A DNA stretch of 64,000 bases from Jatrophihabitans telluris. GTDB taxonomy: Bacteria; Actinomycetota; Actinomycetes; Mycobacteriales; Jatrophihabitantaceae. Shown here piece by piece: positions 52,907 to 61,621 of the stretch. Where the stretch lies: the NCBI RefSeq assembly GCF_023516435.1, contig NZ_CP097332.1:372001-436000 (forward strand), read 5' to 3'. Both the position numbers and the translations under genes were made by a program. Below the pieces are notes generated by a model. The model did no database searches, had not been told where the DNA came from, and worked only from the letters and a program-made list of their open reading frames with translations. The first letter of the stretch is position 1. Each line of letters begins with the position of its first letter.

Positions 52907-54862
52907 ATGACCGAGGTGGAGACCGAGCAGCCCCCGAACGGGGACGCAGTCCCCGAGATCACCCATCCCGCCTCGCACGGGACCGGTTGGCTGGGCCTGG
53001 CGCTCGGTGCGCTCGGCGTCGTGTACGGCGACATCGGCACCAGCCCGCTCTACGCCCTGCAAACGGTGTTCTCGATCGACCACGGTGCGGTCAAGCCAAC
53101 ACCTGGCGATGTATACGGCGTGATCTCGCTGGTCTTCTGGTCGGTGACGGTGGTCGTCTCCATCAAGTACGTGGTGTTCATCCTGCGGGCCGACAACGAC
53201 GGCGAGGGTGGCGTGATGGCCTTGGCCGCTCTGGTCCGTCGCGCGCTGGGAGCCAACGGTCGCTGGACGGCCGCACTGATGGCGCTGGGCGTGTTCGGCG
53301 CCTCGCTGTTCTACGGCGACAGCGTGATCACCCCGGCGATCTCGGTGCTGTCGGCGATCGAGGGGCTGCAGGTCGCCTCACCGGGACTGGCCAACGCCGT
53401 GTTGCCACTGGGGATTGCCATCCTGGCCATCCTGTTCGCCGTTCAGCGCTGGGGGACCCACCGGGTCGGACGATTGTTCGGACCGGTCATGGTGCTGTGG
53501 TTTCTGATCCTGGCGATCCTCGGTCTGCCCCAGATCGCGCGGCATCCCGGAATTCTCAAGGCCCTGTCGCCGACCTACGTCTTCACCTTCATCGCCGACC
53601 ATCCCTATACCGCCTTCATCGCGATGGGGGCGGTCGTGCTGGCCATCACCGGGGCCGAGGCGCTCTACGCCGACATGGGCCATTTCGGCCGGCCGCCGAT
53701 CCGGCGCGCGTGGTTCGCCGTGGTGTTCCCGTCGTTGATGCTGAACTACCTCGGCCAGGGCGCCCTGATCCTGAACCGCCCGTCCGCCACGACGAATCCG
53801 TTCTACCTGATGGTGCCGGGCTGGGCACGGATCCCGATGGTCGCGCTGGCCACGATGGCCACGGTCATCGCGTCCCAGGCGGTCATCTCCGGCGCGTTCT
53901 CGGTGTCGCGCCAGGCCGTCCGGCTGGGTTTCCTGCCGCACCTGAACGTGCGTCACACATCGACGGTGGAAAGCGGGCAGATCTACGTCCCCGCGGTCAA
54001 TTGGCTGCTCTTCGGCGGGGTTCTTGTCCTCATGGTCAGCTTCCGGTCCTCTGCCCGGCTGGCCACGGCGTACGGGGTTGCGGTCACGGGCACGCTGATC
54101 ATCACCACGTTGTTGTTCCTGGTCGTGGCCCGCACGCTCTGGAAGTGGGCGATCTGGAAGATCCTGCTCGCCGGGGTGGGCTTCGGTGGTCTGGAACTGA
54201 CCTACTTCTCCGCGAACCTCACCAAGGTGCTGCACGGCGGCTGGCTGCCGCTGCTCATCGCCGGATCGGTGTTCACGGTCATGATGACCTGGCAGCGGGG
54301 CCGGGAGATCGTCACGCTGCGCCGCGTGGCGCTGGAGGGCCCGCTCACCGATTTCGTGGAGAAGGTCAACGAGCACTCGATCATGCGGGTCCCGGGAACG
54401 GCAGTGTTCCCGCACCCCACGAAGGAGACGACTCCCCTGGCGCTACGGGCCAATGTGCAGCACAACGGCGTCCTGCACGAGCACGTCGTGATCGTCTCGG
54501 CCCAGTCGGAGAACGTGCCCCACGTCGCTCCCTCGGAGCAGTTGAGCATCGACAACCTGCACTACGCCGACGACGGAATCGTCCACGTGACCGTTCGATA
54601 CGGCTTCCAGGACGAGCAGAACCTGCCCGATGCACTCCGGCGCGTGCGGTCGATGGATGACGACAGCGAACTGGACATCGATCCCGACCAGGCCACGTAC
54701 TTCCTGTCGCGCATCATGATCCAGCGGGGCGACGGTCCCGGGATGAGCACCTGGCGGAAGCGGATCTTCATCGGCCTCGCCCACAACGCGGCGAACCCGG
54801 CCGACTATTTCGGACTACCGCTGGACCGCACGGTGATCATGGGGTCGCACGTCGACCTGTGA
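52907..54862 (+). CDS. kup: KUP/HAK/KT potassium uptake protein
   Basis: 651 aa, 12 TM segments. GALGVVYGDIGTSPLYALQT is the diagnostic N-terminal motif; then GGVMALAALVRRAL, TGAEALYADMGHFG, and a long cytoplasmic C-terminal domain (about 160 aa). Proton-coupled potassium uptake. ATG 52907 begins the family-like N-terminus. The 77-bp upstream gap is too short for a ydaO (c-di-AMP) riboswitch. Confidence 0.95.
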   Translation: MTEVETEQPPNGDAVPEITHPASHGTGWLGLALGALGVVYGDIGTSPLYALQTVFSIDHGAVKPTPGDVYGVISLVFWSVTVVVSIKYVVFILRADNDGEGGVMALAALVRRALGANGRWTAALMALGVFGASLFYGDSVITPAISVLSAIEGLQVASPGLANAVLPLGIAILAILFAVQRWGTHRVGRLFGPVMVLWFLILAILGLPQIARHPGILKALSPTYVFTFIADHPYTAFIAMGAVVLAITGAEALYADMGHFGRPPIRRAWFAVVFPSLMLNYLGQGALILNRPSATTNPFYLMVPGWARIPMVALATMATVIASQAVISGAFSVSRQAVRLGFLPHLNVRHTSTVESGQIYVPAVNWLLFGGVLVLMVSFRSSARLATAYGVAVTGTLIITTLLFLVVARTLWKWAIWKILLAGVGFGGLELTYFSANLTKVLHGGWLPLLIAGSVFTVMMTWQRGREIVTLRRVALEGPLTDFVEKVNEHSIMRVPGTAVFPHPTKETTPLALRANVQHNGVLHEHVVIVSAQSENVPHVAPSEQLSIDNLHYADDGIVHVTVRYGFQDEQNLPDALRRVRSMDDDSELDIDPDQATYFLSRIMIQRGDGPGMSTWRKRIFIGLAHNAANPADYFGLPLDRTVIMGSHVDL

Positions 54863-54952
54863 ACCCCGACGTCTCGGTACGGACGGTGAACAGCGGGTGA
54901 ACCCCTCGGGCCGGACCGTCACCCGACACCGGCTCGGTAGTTAAGTGGGGTT

Positions 54953-56269
54953 GTGAGCCTTTCGCGTAGACGATTCCTGACGGCATCCGCCACCGTCGCC
55001 GCCGCTGCCACGGCAGGCGTCGGCGCATTCGCCGCGAGCAGCGGTGCGCACGCCACGGTGGCCGGCACGACCGGCGCCGCAACCGCTGTCCCGGCCGGCC
55101 TGCCCGCTCCGGCCGCCTCCGGCATCGAGCACGTGGTCGTGGTGATGATGGAGAACCGATCCTTCGACCATTTCCTCGGCTGGCTTCCCGGAGCCAACGG
55201 ACGGCAGGCCGGTTTGACGTTCACCGACCGCTACGGCCTCGAGCACGCGACCCATCATCTGACCGATTTCGCCAGCTGCGCGTACAACGACCCCGACCAC
55301 TCCTACGAGGGCGGCCGCATCGAACTCAACAACGGGCGCTGCGACGGCTGGCTGAAAGCCGGCGAGAACGACGCTCTGGCCATCGGGTACTACGCCCAGC
55401 CGGACCTGGCGTTCCTCGGCCAGGCGGCGCCGGCCTGGACGGTATGCGACAGCTATTTCTCGGCGGTCATGGCCGAGACCTATCCGAACCGTTTCTACCA
55501 GCACGCCGCGCAGACCGACCGGCTGCACAACTCGACCGTCACGGCCAGCATCCCGACGATCTGGGACCGGCTTGCCGCCGCCGGAGTCAGTGGTCGGTAC
55601 TACTTCTCCGACATCCCGTTCACCGCCTTGTGGGGAACCAAGTACCTGCCGATCTCGCGGCCATTCGGAACTTTTCTCACCGATGCCGCCGCCGGCACAC
55701 TGCCCGCGGTCTCGTTCGTCGACCCGCGTTTCGAGGACGAGGCATCGGGCAGTTCAGGCGACGACCACCCCAAGGCGGACATCCGCGCCGGGGAACAGTT
55801 CCTCAACCAGGTCTACAACGCCATCACCAGCAGCCCGAACTGGGCCAACACGGTGCTCGTGATCAACTTCGACGAGTGGGGTGGCTTCTACGACCACGTT
55901 GCGCCCGGCACCGCGCCGGACGTCTCTTCCACCACCGCCCTGCGCGGCTTTCGGGTGCCGGCACTGGTCATCTCGCCCCGGGCGCGCAGGCGTTACGTCG
56001 CGCACAACACCTACGACCACACCTCGATCCTGCGGATGATCGAATGGCGATGGAACCTGGCGCCACTCACCCCGCGGGACCGGGCTGCTCGCAATCTCGC
56101 TGAAGTGCTCGACTTCACCACGCCGCCGCAGCTCACGGCGCCCCGGTTCACCGTTGCGCCCTTCGTGGCCACGGTGTGCCCGCCCGCTCCGCTCACCGGG
56201 GCGGAGGCGGCCGAGTGGCCCGCCTTGAAGAAGAAAGCTCTCGCCGCAGGATGGAGATTGCCGTCATGA
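54953..56269 (+). CDS. Secreted phosphoesterase (phospholipase C/acid phosphatase family)
   Basis: 438 aa. Tat-like signal peptide [21 protein letters not shown]04185 core: VVVVMMENRSFDHFLGWLPG, then SYFSAVMAETYPNRFYQHAA and NFDEWGGFYDHVAPG (metal and catalytic residues). Acts on phosphocholine lipids or phosphate monoesters outside the cell. GTG 54953 is the start. Its last codon overlaps an ATG of the next phosphoesterase gene (ATGA). Two in a row, plus pst, suggest phosphate scavenging. Confidence 0.88.
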   Translation: MSLSRRRFLTASATVAAAATAGVGAFAASSGAHATVAGTTGAATAVPAGLPAPAASGIEHVVVVMMENRSFDHFLGWLPGANGRQAGLTFTDRYGLEHATHHLTDFASCAYNDPDHSYEGGRIELNNGRCDGWLKAGENDALAIGYYAQPDLAFLGQAAPAWTVCDSYFSAVMAETYPNRFYQHAAQTDRLHNSTVTASIPTIWDRLAAAGVSGRYYFSDIPFTALWGTKYLPISRPFGTFLTDAAAGTLPAVSFVDPRFEDEASGSSGDDHPKADIRAGEQFLNQVYNAITSSPNWANTVLVINFDEWGGFYDHVAPGTAPDVSSTTALRGFRVPALVISPRARRRYVAHNTYDHTSILRMIEWRWNLAPLTPRDRAARNLAEVLDFTTPPQLTAPRFTVAPFVATVCPPAPLTGAEAAEWPALKKKALAAGWRLPS

Positions 56270-56347
56270 TCGCCGCCCGCCCCGTCCGCCGTCCGCCGTC
56301 CGCGGATCCGCGCCCGAGGCCGGAGGCTTCTCGCCGCGGCCGGCACC

Positions 56348-57448
56348 GTGATCGGGCTTGTGACCGCTCTCGTGCTGTCCGCCAGCGCCGACGGCGTGAC
56401 CACCCCGCCCGTTGCCGGCTACGTCCCGGCGATCAAGCACGTCTTCGTCATCAACATCGAGAACAAGGGCTACGACGCCACGTGGGGACCGACCTCGGCG
56501 GCCCCCTACCTGGCCAAAACCCTTCGCGGGCAGGGTGTGCTGCTCAATTCCTATTACGGGACGGCCCACAACTCGCAGCCGAACTACGTCGCGCAGCTGT
56601 CCGGTCAGGGCCCGAACCCGCAGATGCAGGCCGACTGCCAGGTGTACTCGAGTTTCGCCGGCTCCGGCTCCGGAACCGGTTCCGGTACCCCCGCGCCTGG
56701 GCAGGCCGTCGGCTCGGGATGCGTCTTTCCGGCCGGCGTCGCCTCGCTGCCCACCCAGCTCGATTCCAGAGGCCTGAGCTGGAAGGGATACATGGAGGAC
56801 ATGCGAACGCCGTGTCGCCATCCGGCTGCCAACAGCGTCGACTCCACCCAGAAGGCCAAGGTGGGTGACCAGTACGCCGCCCGGCACAACCCGTTCGTCT
56901 ACTTCGGCGCCATCACCGGTTCGTCCGAGTGCGCCGCCCGCGACGTGGACCTGAGCCAACTGCCCAAGGACCTGGCCAGTATCAGCACGACACCGAACCT
57001 GACCTACATCACGCCGAACCTGTGCAACGACGGGCATGACGCCCCCTGCGTGGACGGACGGCCCGGTGGCCTGGCCAGTGTGAACGCATGGATGCAGATC
57101 TGGGTGCCGCGAATTCTCAACTCGGCCGCGTTCAAAGCCGACGGCGAGCTGATCATCACCGCCGACGAATCCGACGGTCCGCAGAGCGATGCCTCGGCGT
57201 GCTGCGGCGAGGGTCCAGGTCCGAACAGCGCGCTGCCCGGGATCACCGGCCTGGGCGGCGGCCGGATCGGCGCATTGGTGCTCTCGCGCTGGACGGCACC
57301 CAACACCTGGAGCACGACCCCGTACAACCACTACTCGCTACTGGCCTCGATCGAGGACGTCTTCCGGTTGCCCTACCTGGGTTATGCCCAGACCGCCGGT
57401 CTGAACCGCTTCGGACTGGACGTCTACAACTCCGGCTGGAACGGCTGA
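56348..57448 (+). CDS. Second secreted phosphoesterase, start region possibly frameshifted
   Basis: 366 aa from GTG 56348. The core resembles the first (HVFVINIENKGYDATWG, LNSYYGTAHNSQPNYVAQLS, ELIITADESDGPQS, NHYSLLASIEDVF). The N-terminus, MIGLVTALVLSASADG, is a signal core without the usual basic start. In the same frame the codons upstream encode RRPRIRARGRRLLAAAGT, a good n-region, but contain no start codon. ATG 56266, overlapping the previous stop, is in another frame. A one-base slip in the CCGTCCG repeats (56280-56305) would join them. Ten Cys suggest a disulfide-rich exoprotein. Confidence 0.75.
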   Translation: MIGLVTALVLSASADGVTTPPVAGYVPAIKHVFVINIENKGYDATWGPTSAAPYLAKTLRGQGVLLNSYYGTAHNSQPNYVAQLSGQGPNPQMQADCQVYSSFAGSGSGTGSGTPAPGQAVGSGCVFPAGVASLPTQLDSRGLSWKGYMEDMRTPCRHPAANSVDSTQKAKVGDQYAARHNPFVYFGAITGSSECAARDVDLSQLPKDLASISTTPNLTYITPNLCNDGHDAPCVDGRPGGLASVNAWMQIWVPRILNSAAFKADGELIITADESDGPQSDASACCGEGPGPNSALPGITGLGGGRIGALVLSRWTAPNTWSTTPYNHYSLLASIEDVFRLPYLGYAQTAGLNRFGLDVYNSGWNG

Positions 57449-57463
57449 CCGCGCGCACCAGCA

Positions 57464-57502
57464 GCTTCGTGATGCTCGGGGCGGACCCGAGCATCACGAA
57501 GC
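57464..57502. terminator. Perfect 17-bp hairpin between convergent genes
   Basis: GCTTCGTGATGCTCGGG (57464-57480), loop GCGGA, exact reverse complement at 57486-57502. It follows the phosphoesterase stop by 15 bp, and the copper-protein stop codon (57494-57496) lies within the right arm. Bidirectional terminator by position. Confidence 0.85.
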
Positions 57503-59464
57503 ACGTTCGAGGACTGCGGCCTGGAACCGCCTCCGAACGAGGGCCAGCGCGAGCAGCAGCACGAGCAGGCTCAGCCCGGCGGCGGGATCGGCATACGTCG
57601 ACACGCGCGTCCAGCGCGATCCTGCCGCGCTCGGATTGTCGGCGCCGGCGCCCGGTGCGTAGTTCGTGCCCACGGCCGGAAGCGTCAACGGGATCGCTGT
57701 GCCCACATCCAGCTGGACGCTGACCGCGGTGGGCACCGCCGACAGAGCCGCGGTCCCGAAGGACGTCTGCTCCGACACGGGGCGCAGAGACACCACGACG
57801 TCAGCCCCGTTGCCGCCCTCGATGCGCAGCAGTACCGGTCGCGCCGTGGAGGGCGCTGGCCGGCGCGAACTGGTGAGCGTGACCGTGAATCCGTTGACGC
57901 CGACCCGATCGGGATTGACCGCGACGGAGACGATCCATGACCCGGACGTCGCGACCCCGCTGGTGCCCCCCGCCGCCGCGAGCGTCGGTTCCCGCGCCGG
58001 CGGTGACTGCCCGAGCCAGGACGCGACCAGCAACACCAGGGCGCCGAGCGCGGCCTCGACCGTAACCGCGCGCTGCGACAGGACTCTGGGGCTCGCGGCT
58101 GTACGAGCCACGCCGGACCTCGCCGGGTGCAGCCGGCGGAAATTCCGCCAGCCCAGCAGCAACAACACCGACAGCAGGCCGACCTTGGTCAGCAGCAGGC
58201 GGCCGTACTCGCTGCTGAACAGCTGGGACAGCTGGTCGACCTGGCGCGATGTCCCATACAGACCCGAGGCGATCAGGATCCCGACCGCGAGGAGCGCGCC
58301 GGTGCTGAAACGGACGGCGAGTTCGTCCAGCAATGCGGTTGACCGTCCCGAGCGGTGGCGGCCGATAAGCACGGCCACCAGTCCGAACAGCGAACCGATC
58401 CAGGTGCAGGCGGCGGCGATGTGGACGGCGTCGGCCGCGACGGTCAGCCAGGCCCCGCCGCCGACCGCCGCGGCGTGGCCCTGAGCTGCCGACACGGCCG
58501 CGAGCCCGAGCGCGAGCACGAGGACGACGCCGTCAGCTCCGGCGGATCGCCGCCAGTGAACCTGATCCCTACGGACGGCACGGCCGGCACGGCCGAGTAC
58601 GAGCAGCAGGACGGCCAGCAGGACGAGCCTGGCCAGCAGCAACAGTCCCCACCTGCTGTCAACCGTCAGCAGCCGCATGGTGGTGACGTCAACCCGGCCC
58701 AGCTCGTTGCTCCGGGCGAGGACCTCGGCCGCACTAACGGCCATGCCGGCGACGGCGGCTGCCGACACCGTTCGTAACAACAGGGCTCGGGGTTCGGCCC
58801 CGTGTCGGTGTCCTGCGTCCTCACCACCGATCGGCCTCGGCAGCACGACCGTGATCAGTCCCATCCCGCCGAGGATCACCGCCAGGGTGAGCAGCCACAA
58901 CCATTCCAACAGCGCGGTCACGGGATGCACGGCCGGTCCCTGTGCATCCAGCGCGGCGGGGTTGCGCGCCGTGCCCACGCTGAACAGCACCGTGCCACTC
59001 GTGGTGTGACCGTCATCGGCAGCCATCACCCGCCAGCGCAGGCCGTAATCGCCCACCGGCAGCGGCGCAATCCTGGCCACGAGCTCGGAGCTGTCGCCCG
59101 GTTGGCGAACCGGATCGGGCGGCCGCACGGACCCGCCCCCGATCAGGCTCACCGAGCTCAACCGGCTGACGATGTCCTCGCTGAAATACAGCTTCACCAC
59201 GGACGGGGCGGCGTCGAGTACCGCGCCGTCGGCCGGGTCGCTGCCGACCAGTACCGCGTGGGCCTGCGCCGGGGTGATCGTGACCAGCCACCAGAGCAAC
59301 GCGGCCAGCACGGCCACCGTCGAACGCCACAAGCGACCGCCCAGGGGCCGACCCCGCTGGGGGCGGGCGAGGTCGGCCGCGCAAGGGCGGATCGCGGCTG
59401 GGGAGGGCTCGATCGGGGCTGACGACCGGGATCGTTCAGCACTGGAGCCATGGCCGCTCCGCAT
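57494..59464 (-). CDS. CopC-CopD fusion copper-transport protein
   Basis: 656 aa from ATG 59464 (or 665 from 59491). The signal/TM is VAVLAALLWWLVTITPAQA; the mature part begins HAVLVGSDPADGAVLD, in which the first His is the Cu(II) ligand of CopC, and DDGHTTSGT supplies the second site. The CopD part follows with eight TM segments, the first being LLEWLWLLTLAVILGGMGLI. A large extracellular C-terminal domain (about 140 aa) and a last TM come after. Likely copper uptake or handling at the membrane. Confidence 0.9.
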   Translation of the reverse strand: MRSGHGSSAERSRSSAPIEPSPAAIRPCAADLARPQRGRPLGGRLWRSTVAVLAALLWWLVTITPAQAHAVLVGSDPADGAVLDAAPSVVKLYFSEDIVSRLSSVSLIGGGSVRPPDPVRQPGDSSELVARIAPLPVGDYGLRWRVMAADDGHTTSGTVLFSVGTARNPAALDAQGPAVHPVTALLEWLWLLTLAVILGGMGLITVVLPRPIGGEDAGHRHGAEPRALLLRTVSAAAVAGMAVSAAEVLARSNELGRVDVTTMRLLTVDSRWGLLLLARLVLLAVLLLVLGRAGRAVRRDQVHWRRSAGADGVVLVLALGLAAVSAAQGHAAAVGGGAWLTVAADAVHIAAACTWIGSLFGLVAVLIGRHRSGRSTALLDELAVRFSTGALLAVGILIASGLYGTSRQVDQLSQLFSSEYGRLLLTKVGLLSVLLLLGWRNFRRLHPARSGVARTAASPRVLSQRAVTVEAALGALVLLVASWLGQSPPAREPTLAAAGGTSGVATSGSWIVSVAVNPDRVGVNGFTVTLTSSRRPAPSTARPVLLRIEGGNGADVVVSLRPVSEQTSFGTAALSAVPTAVSVQLDVGTAIPLTLPAVGTNYAPGAGADNPSAAGSRWTRVSTYADPAAGLSLLVLLLALALVRRRFQAAVLERAS

Positions 59465-59742
59465 GACACCCCGCCCCCCGGAATGCGTCACAGGATTGCA
59501 CGTGCGCCCGACCGTAGCGCCGGGCTCCTGCTGCGATCCGTGGATGACCGATCCGTCATCTGGACGTCATGCAGTAATCATGCACATTGCGGATGGGCAA
59601 ATCCGATGACAAGCCCCATAACGTCAAAGTGCCTGTAAACACGGGGCTTGCGCAGCCCGTACCTGGCATGTACACACGCAACATAGAGCGCGGGCAAAGC
59701 TTCAGGCCGAGCCTGCCTCGTCGGGGGATGCTGGGGGCAGCG

Positions 59743-60408
59743 GTGTCACGCGTACTTGTGGTCGATGACGAGCAGCGGATCTGCCGATTCATCACGCGTA
59801 GCCTGACGACGATCGGTTTCCAGGCCGACAGCGCGGCCAACGGCGCCGAGGCGATCCGGATAGTTCGTGAAGCTCACTATGATCTGGTCATTCTCGACCT
59901 GCTCATGCCGGGGATCGACGGCTACGACGCCCTCGCCCAACTGCTCAGGCATGATCCGCTGCAGAAGGTGATGGTGCTCTCGGCCATCACCGAGGTCGAC
60001 TCGAAGGTGCGTTGCCTGCGGATGGGGGCGGTCGACTACCTGGCCAAGCCCTTCGCGATCGCCGAACTGCTGGAGCGGGTCAAGCGGCGCGCCGAGGAAC
60101 CGAGCATCACCACGATGACGCGCTGGCTGGACGTGGGCCGGGTGCGGCTGGATCTGCAGCGGCGCGAGATCATGATCGACGATCGGACGATGCCCCTGTC
60201 GGAACGGGAATTCATCCTGCTTGATCACCTGATGCGCCACGCCAACCAGGTCTGCACTCGCGGTGAGTTGCTGGCCGACGTGTGGGGCTATTCCTTCGAC
60301 CCCGGAAGCAATGTCGTCGACGTATGCATCCGGCGGCTACGGAACAAGCTGCAGCCGGACCTCATCGAGACGGTGCGCAATGTCGGATATTGCTTCATCG
60401 CCAGTTGA
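59743..60408 (+). CDS. OmpR-family response regulator
   Basis: 221 aa from GTG 59743 (in-frame ATG 59728 is the alternative; each has a G-run upstream). Receiver: VLVVDDEQRICRFITRSLTT, phospho-Asp52 in VILDLLMPG, Lys in YLAKPF. Winged helix: LSEREFILLDHLMRHANQVC, LLADVWGYSFDPGSNVVDVC. The kinase gene starts inside its 3' end. Targets unknown; the CopC-CopD gene behind it (divergent) or the large exoprotein downstream are candidates. Confidence 0.92.
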   Translation: MSRVLVVDDEQRICRFITRSLTTIGFQADSAANGAEAIRIVREAHYDLVILDLLMPGIDGYDALAQLLRHDPLQKVMVLSAITEVDSKVRCLRMGAVDYLAKPFAIAELLERVKRRAEEPSITTMTRWLDVGRVRLDLQRREIMIDDRTMPLSEREFILLDHLMRHANQVCTRGELLADVWGYSFDPGSNVVDVCIRRLRNKLQPDLIETVRNVGYCFIAS

Positions 60409-61519
60409 GCGAGGCTCGCCGTTGCGTCGCGGTGGACCGGGAGAACACGGTTCGCCCCTGGAACGCTGGCTGTTTCCCCTGTGGGCGGTCTTCGCGAGCA
60501 TCAACTCGGGTGTCATGTTCATCGTTCCGGGTGCAGAGACGGTGCCCTTTCATTTCGTCTGGATCAGCTTGGCTGTCGTATACGGCTTCCGGCCGTGGAG
60601 TCTGCCTCGCACCGCGATAGTGCTCGGGGCCGTTTGCCTGGTCACCGGCGCAGCCCTGGAACGCGACGTCCAGGCCGGCATCATCGGTTGGGAGGAGATG
60701 ACCGAGGTTCCTCTGATGAGCCTGGTCTTTCTCGCCTCGGTGTGGCACGTCCGCCGACGGGTCGCCGCCGAACAGGCCGCCCGCGTTGGGGCCGAGAGTG
60801 AGCGTCGGATGCGTGATGCGCTCAAGCGCTTCGTGCGATTCGCCTCCCACGAACTGCGCACTCCGGTCACCGTGGCCCGGGGCTATACCGAACTGCTGCG
60901 GGTCGAACATCCGGACGCGCAGCTCGGTGACGATGCCGCCGTGGTGCTCGACGAGCTCGACAAGCTCGAACGCATCTCTTCCCGGTTGCTCGACCTGGCC
61001 CAGGTCGAGGAGCAGGAAATCCGTTGTATGCCAACGGATATCGACGCACTGCTGCGTCGCACGGCCCGCCGGTGGCGACCGGCTGCCGAACGGCACTGGC
61101 TGCTGGAGACGGATGCCGGCAGTGTCATGGCCGATGCCGAACGGCTCGAGGCCTCGTTGGACTGCCTGCTCGACAACGCCGTCAAGTACACCTCCGCCGG
61201 CGCCACCATCGAGTTGCGCGGGCGCCGCGACGCCGACTGGGTCACCATCGAGGTGATCGACGAGGGCACCGGCATAGCGCCCGATGAATTGCCCTACATC
61301 TTCGAGGCATTCCACTCCGGGCCGCGGGGCGGCTCCGGTCTCGGCCTTGCTGTGGTCCACGCGACGGCACTGGCCCATCAGGGCACGGTCTCGGTGGCCG
61401 ACTCGCCCATGCTGGGATGCACCTTCACGCTGCGCCTGCCGGTGCCGACAGACAACGCCGGCACCGGCCTCCCGCAGCGGGCGGTAGTCGAACATGACCG
61501 GGCTATGACACGTCCATGA
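60380..61519 (+). CDS. Membrane sensor histidine kinase
   Basis: 379 aa from ATG 60380, overlapping the regulator by 29 bp; TTG 60422 is an alternative. Three to four hydrophobic segments in the first 130 residues with almost no outside loop (LFPLWAVFASINSGVMFIVP, FVWISLAVVYGF, IVLGAVCLVTGAAL). HisKA: RFASHELRTPVTVARGYTEL; HATPase: N-box LDNAVKY, DEGTGIAPDELPYIF, GGSGLGLAVVHA. Sensing is probably within the membrane. Confidence 0.92.
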   Translation: MSDIASSPVERGSPLRRGGPGEHGSPLERWLFPLWAVFASINSGVMFIVPGAETVPFHFVWISLAVVYGFRPWSLPRTAIVLGAVCLVTGAALERDVQAGIIGWEEMTEVPLMSLVFLASVWHVRRRVAAEQAARVGAESERRMRDALKRFVRFASHELRTPVTVARGYTELLRVEHPDAQLGDDAAVVLDELDKLERISSRLLDLAQVEEQEIRCMPTDIDALLRRTARRWRPAAERHWLLETDAGSVMADAERLEASLDCLLDNAVKYTSAGATIELRGRRDADWVTIEVIDEGTGIAPDELPYIFEAFHSGPRGGSGLGLAVVHATALAHQGTVSVADSPMLGCTFTLRLPVPTDNAGTGLPQRAVVEHDRAMTRP

Positions 61520-61621
61520 CAGGGCCGTCACGTAGCGGCTGCTGATTCTCCGTACCTCCCATGCTCTGCAGTGGCGTGCCGACACCAGCGGTGTGCCACG
61601 TGACGCGGAGGGTGGATTCTC

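Noticed and set aside
52102-54660. An 852-codon plus-strand frame overlapping the SDR and kup genes.
   Set aside because: It runs antisense to SDR and in another frame of kup, both of which show full family motifs.
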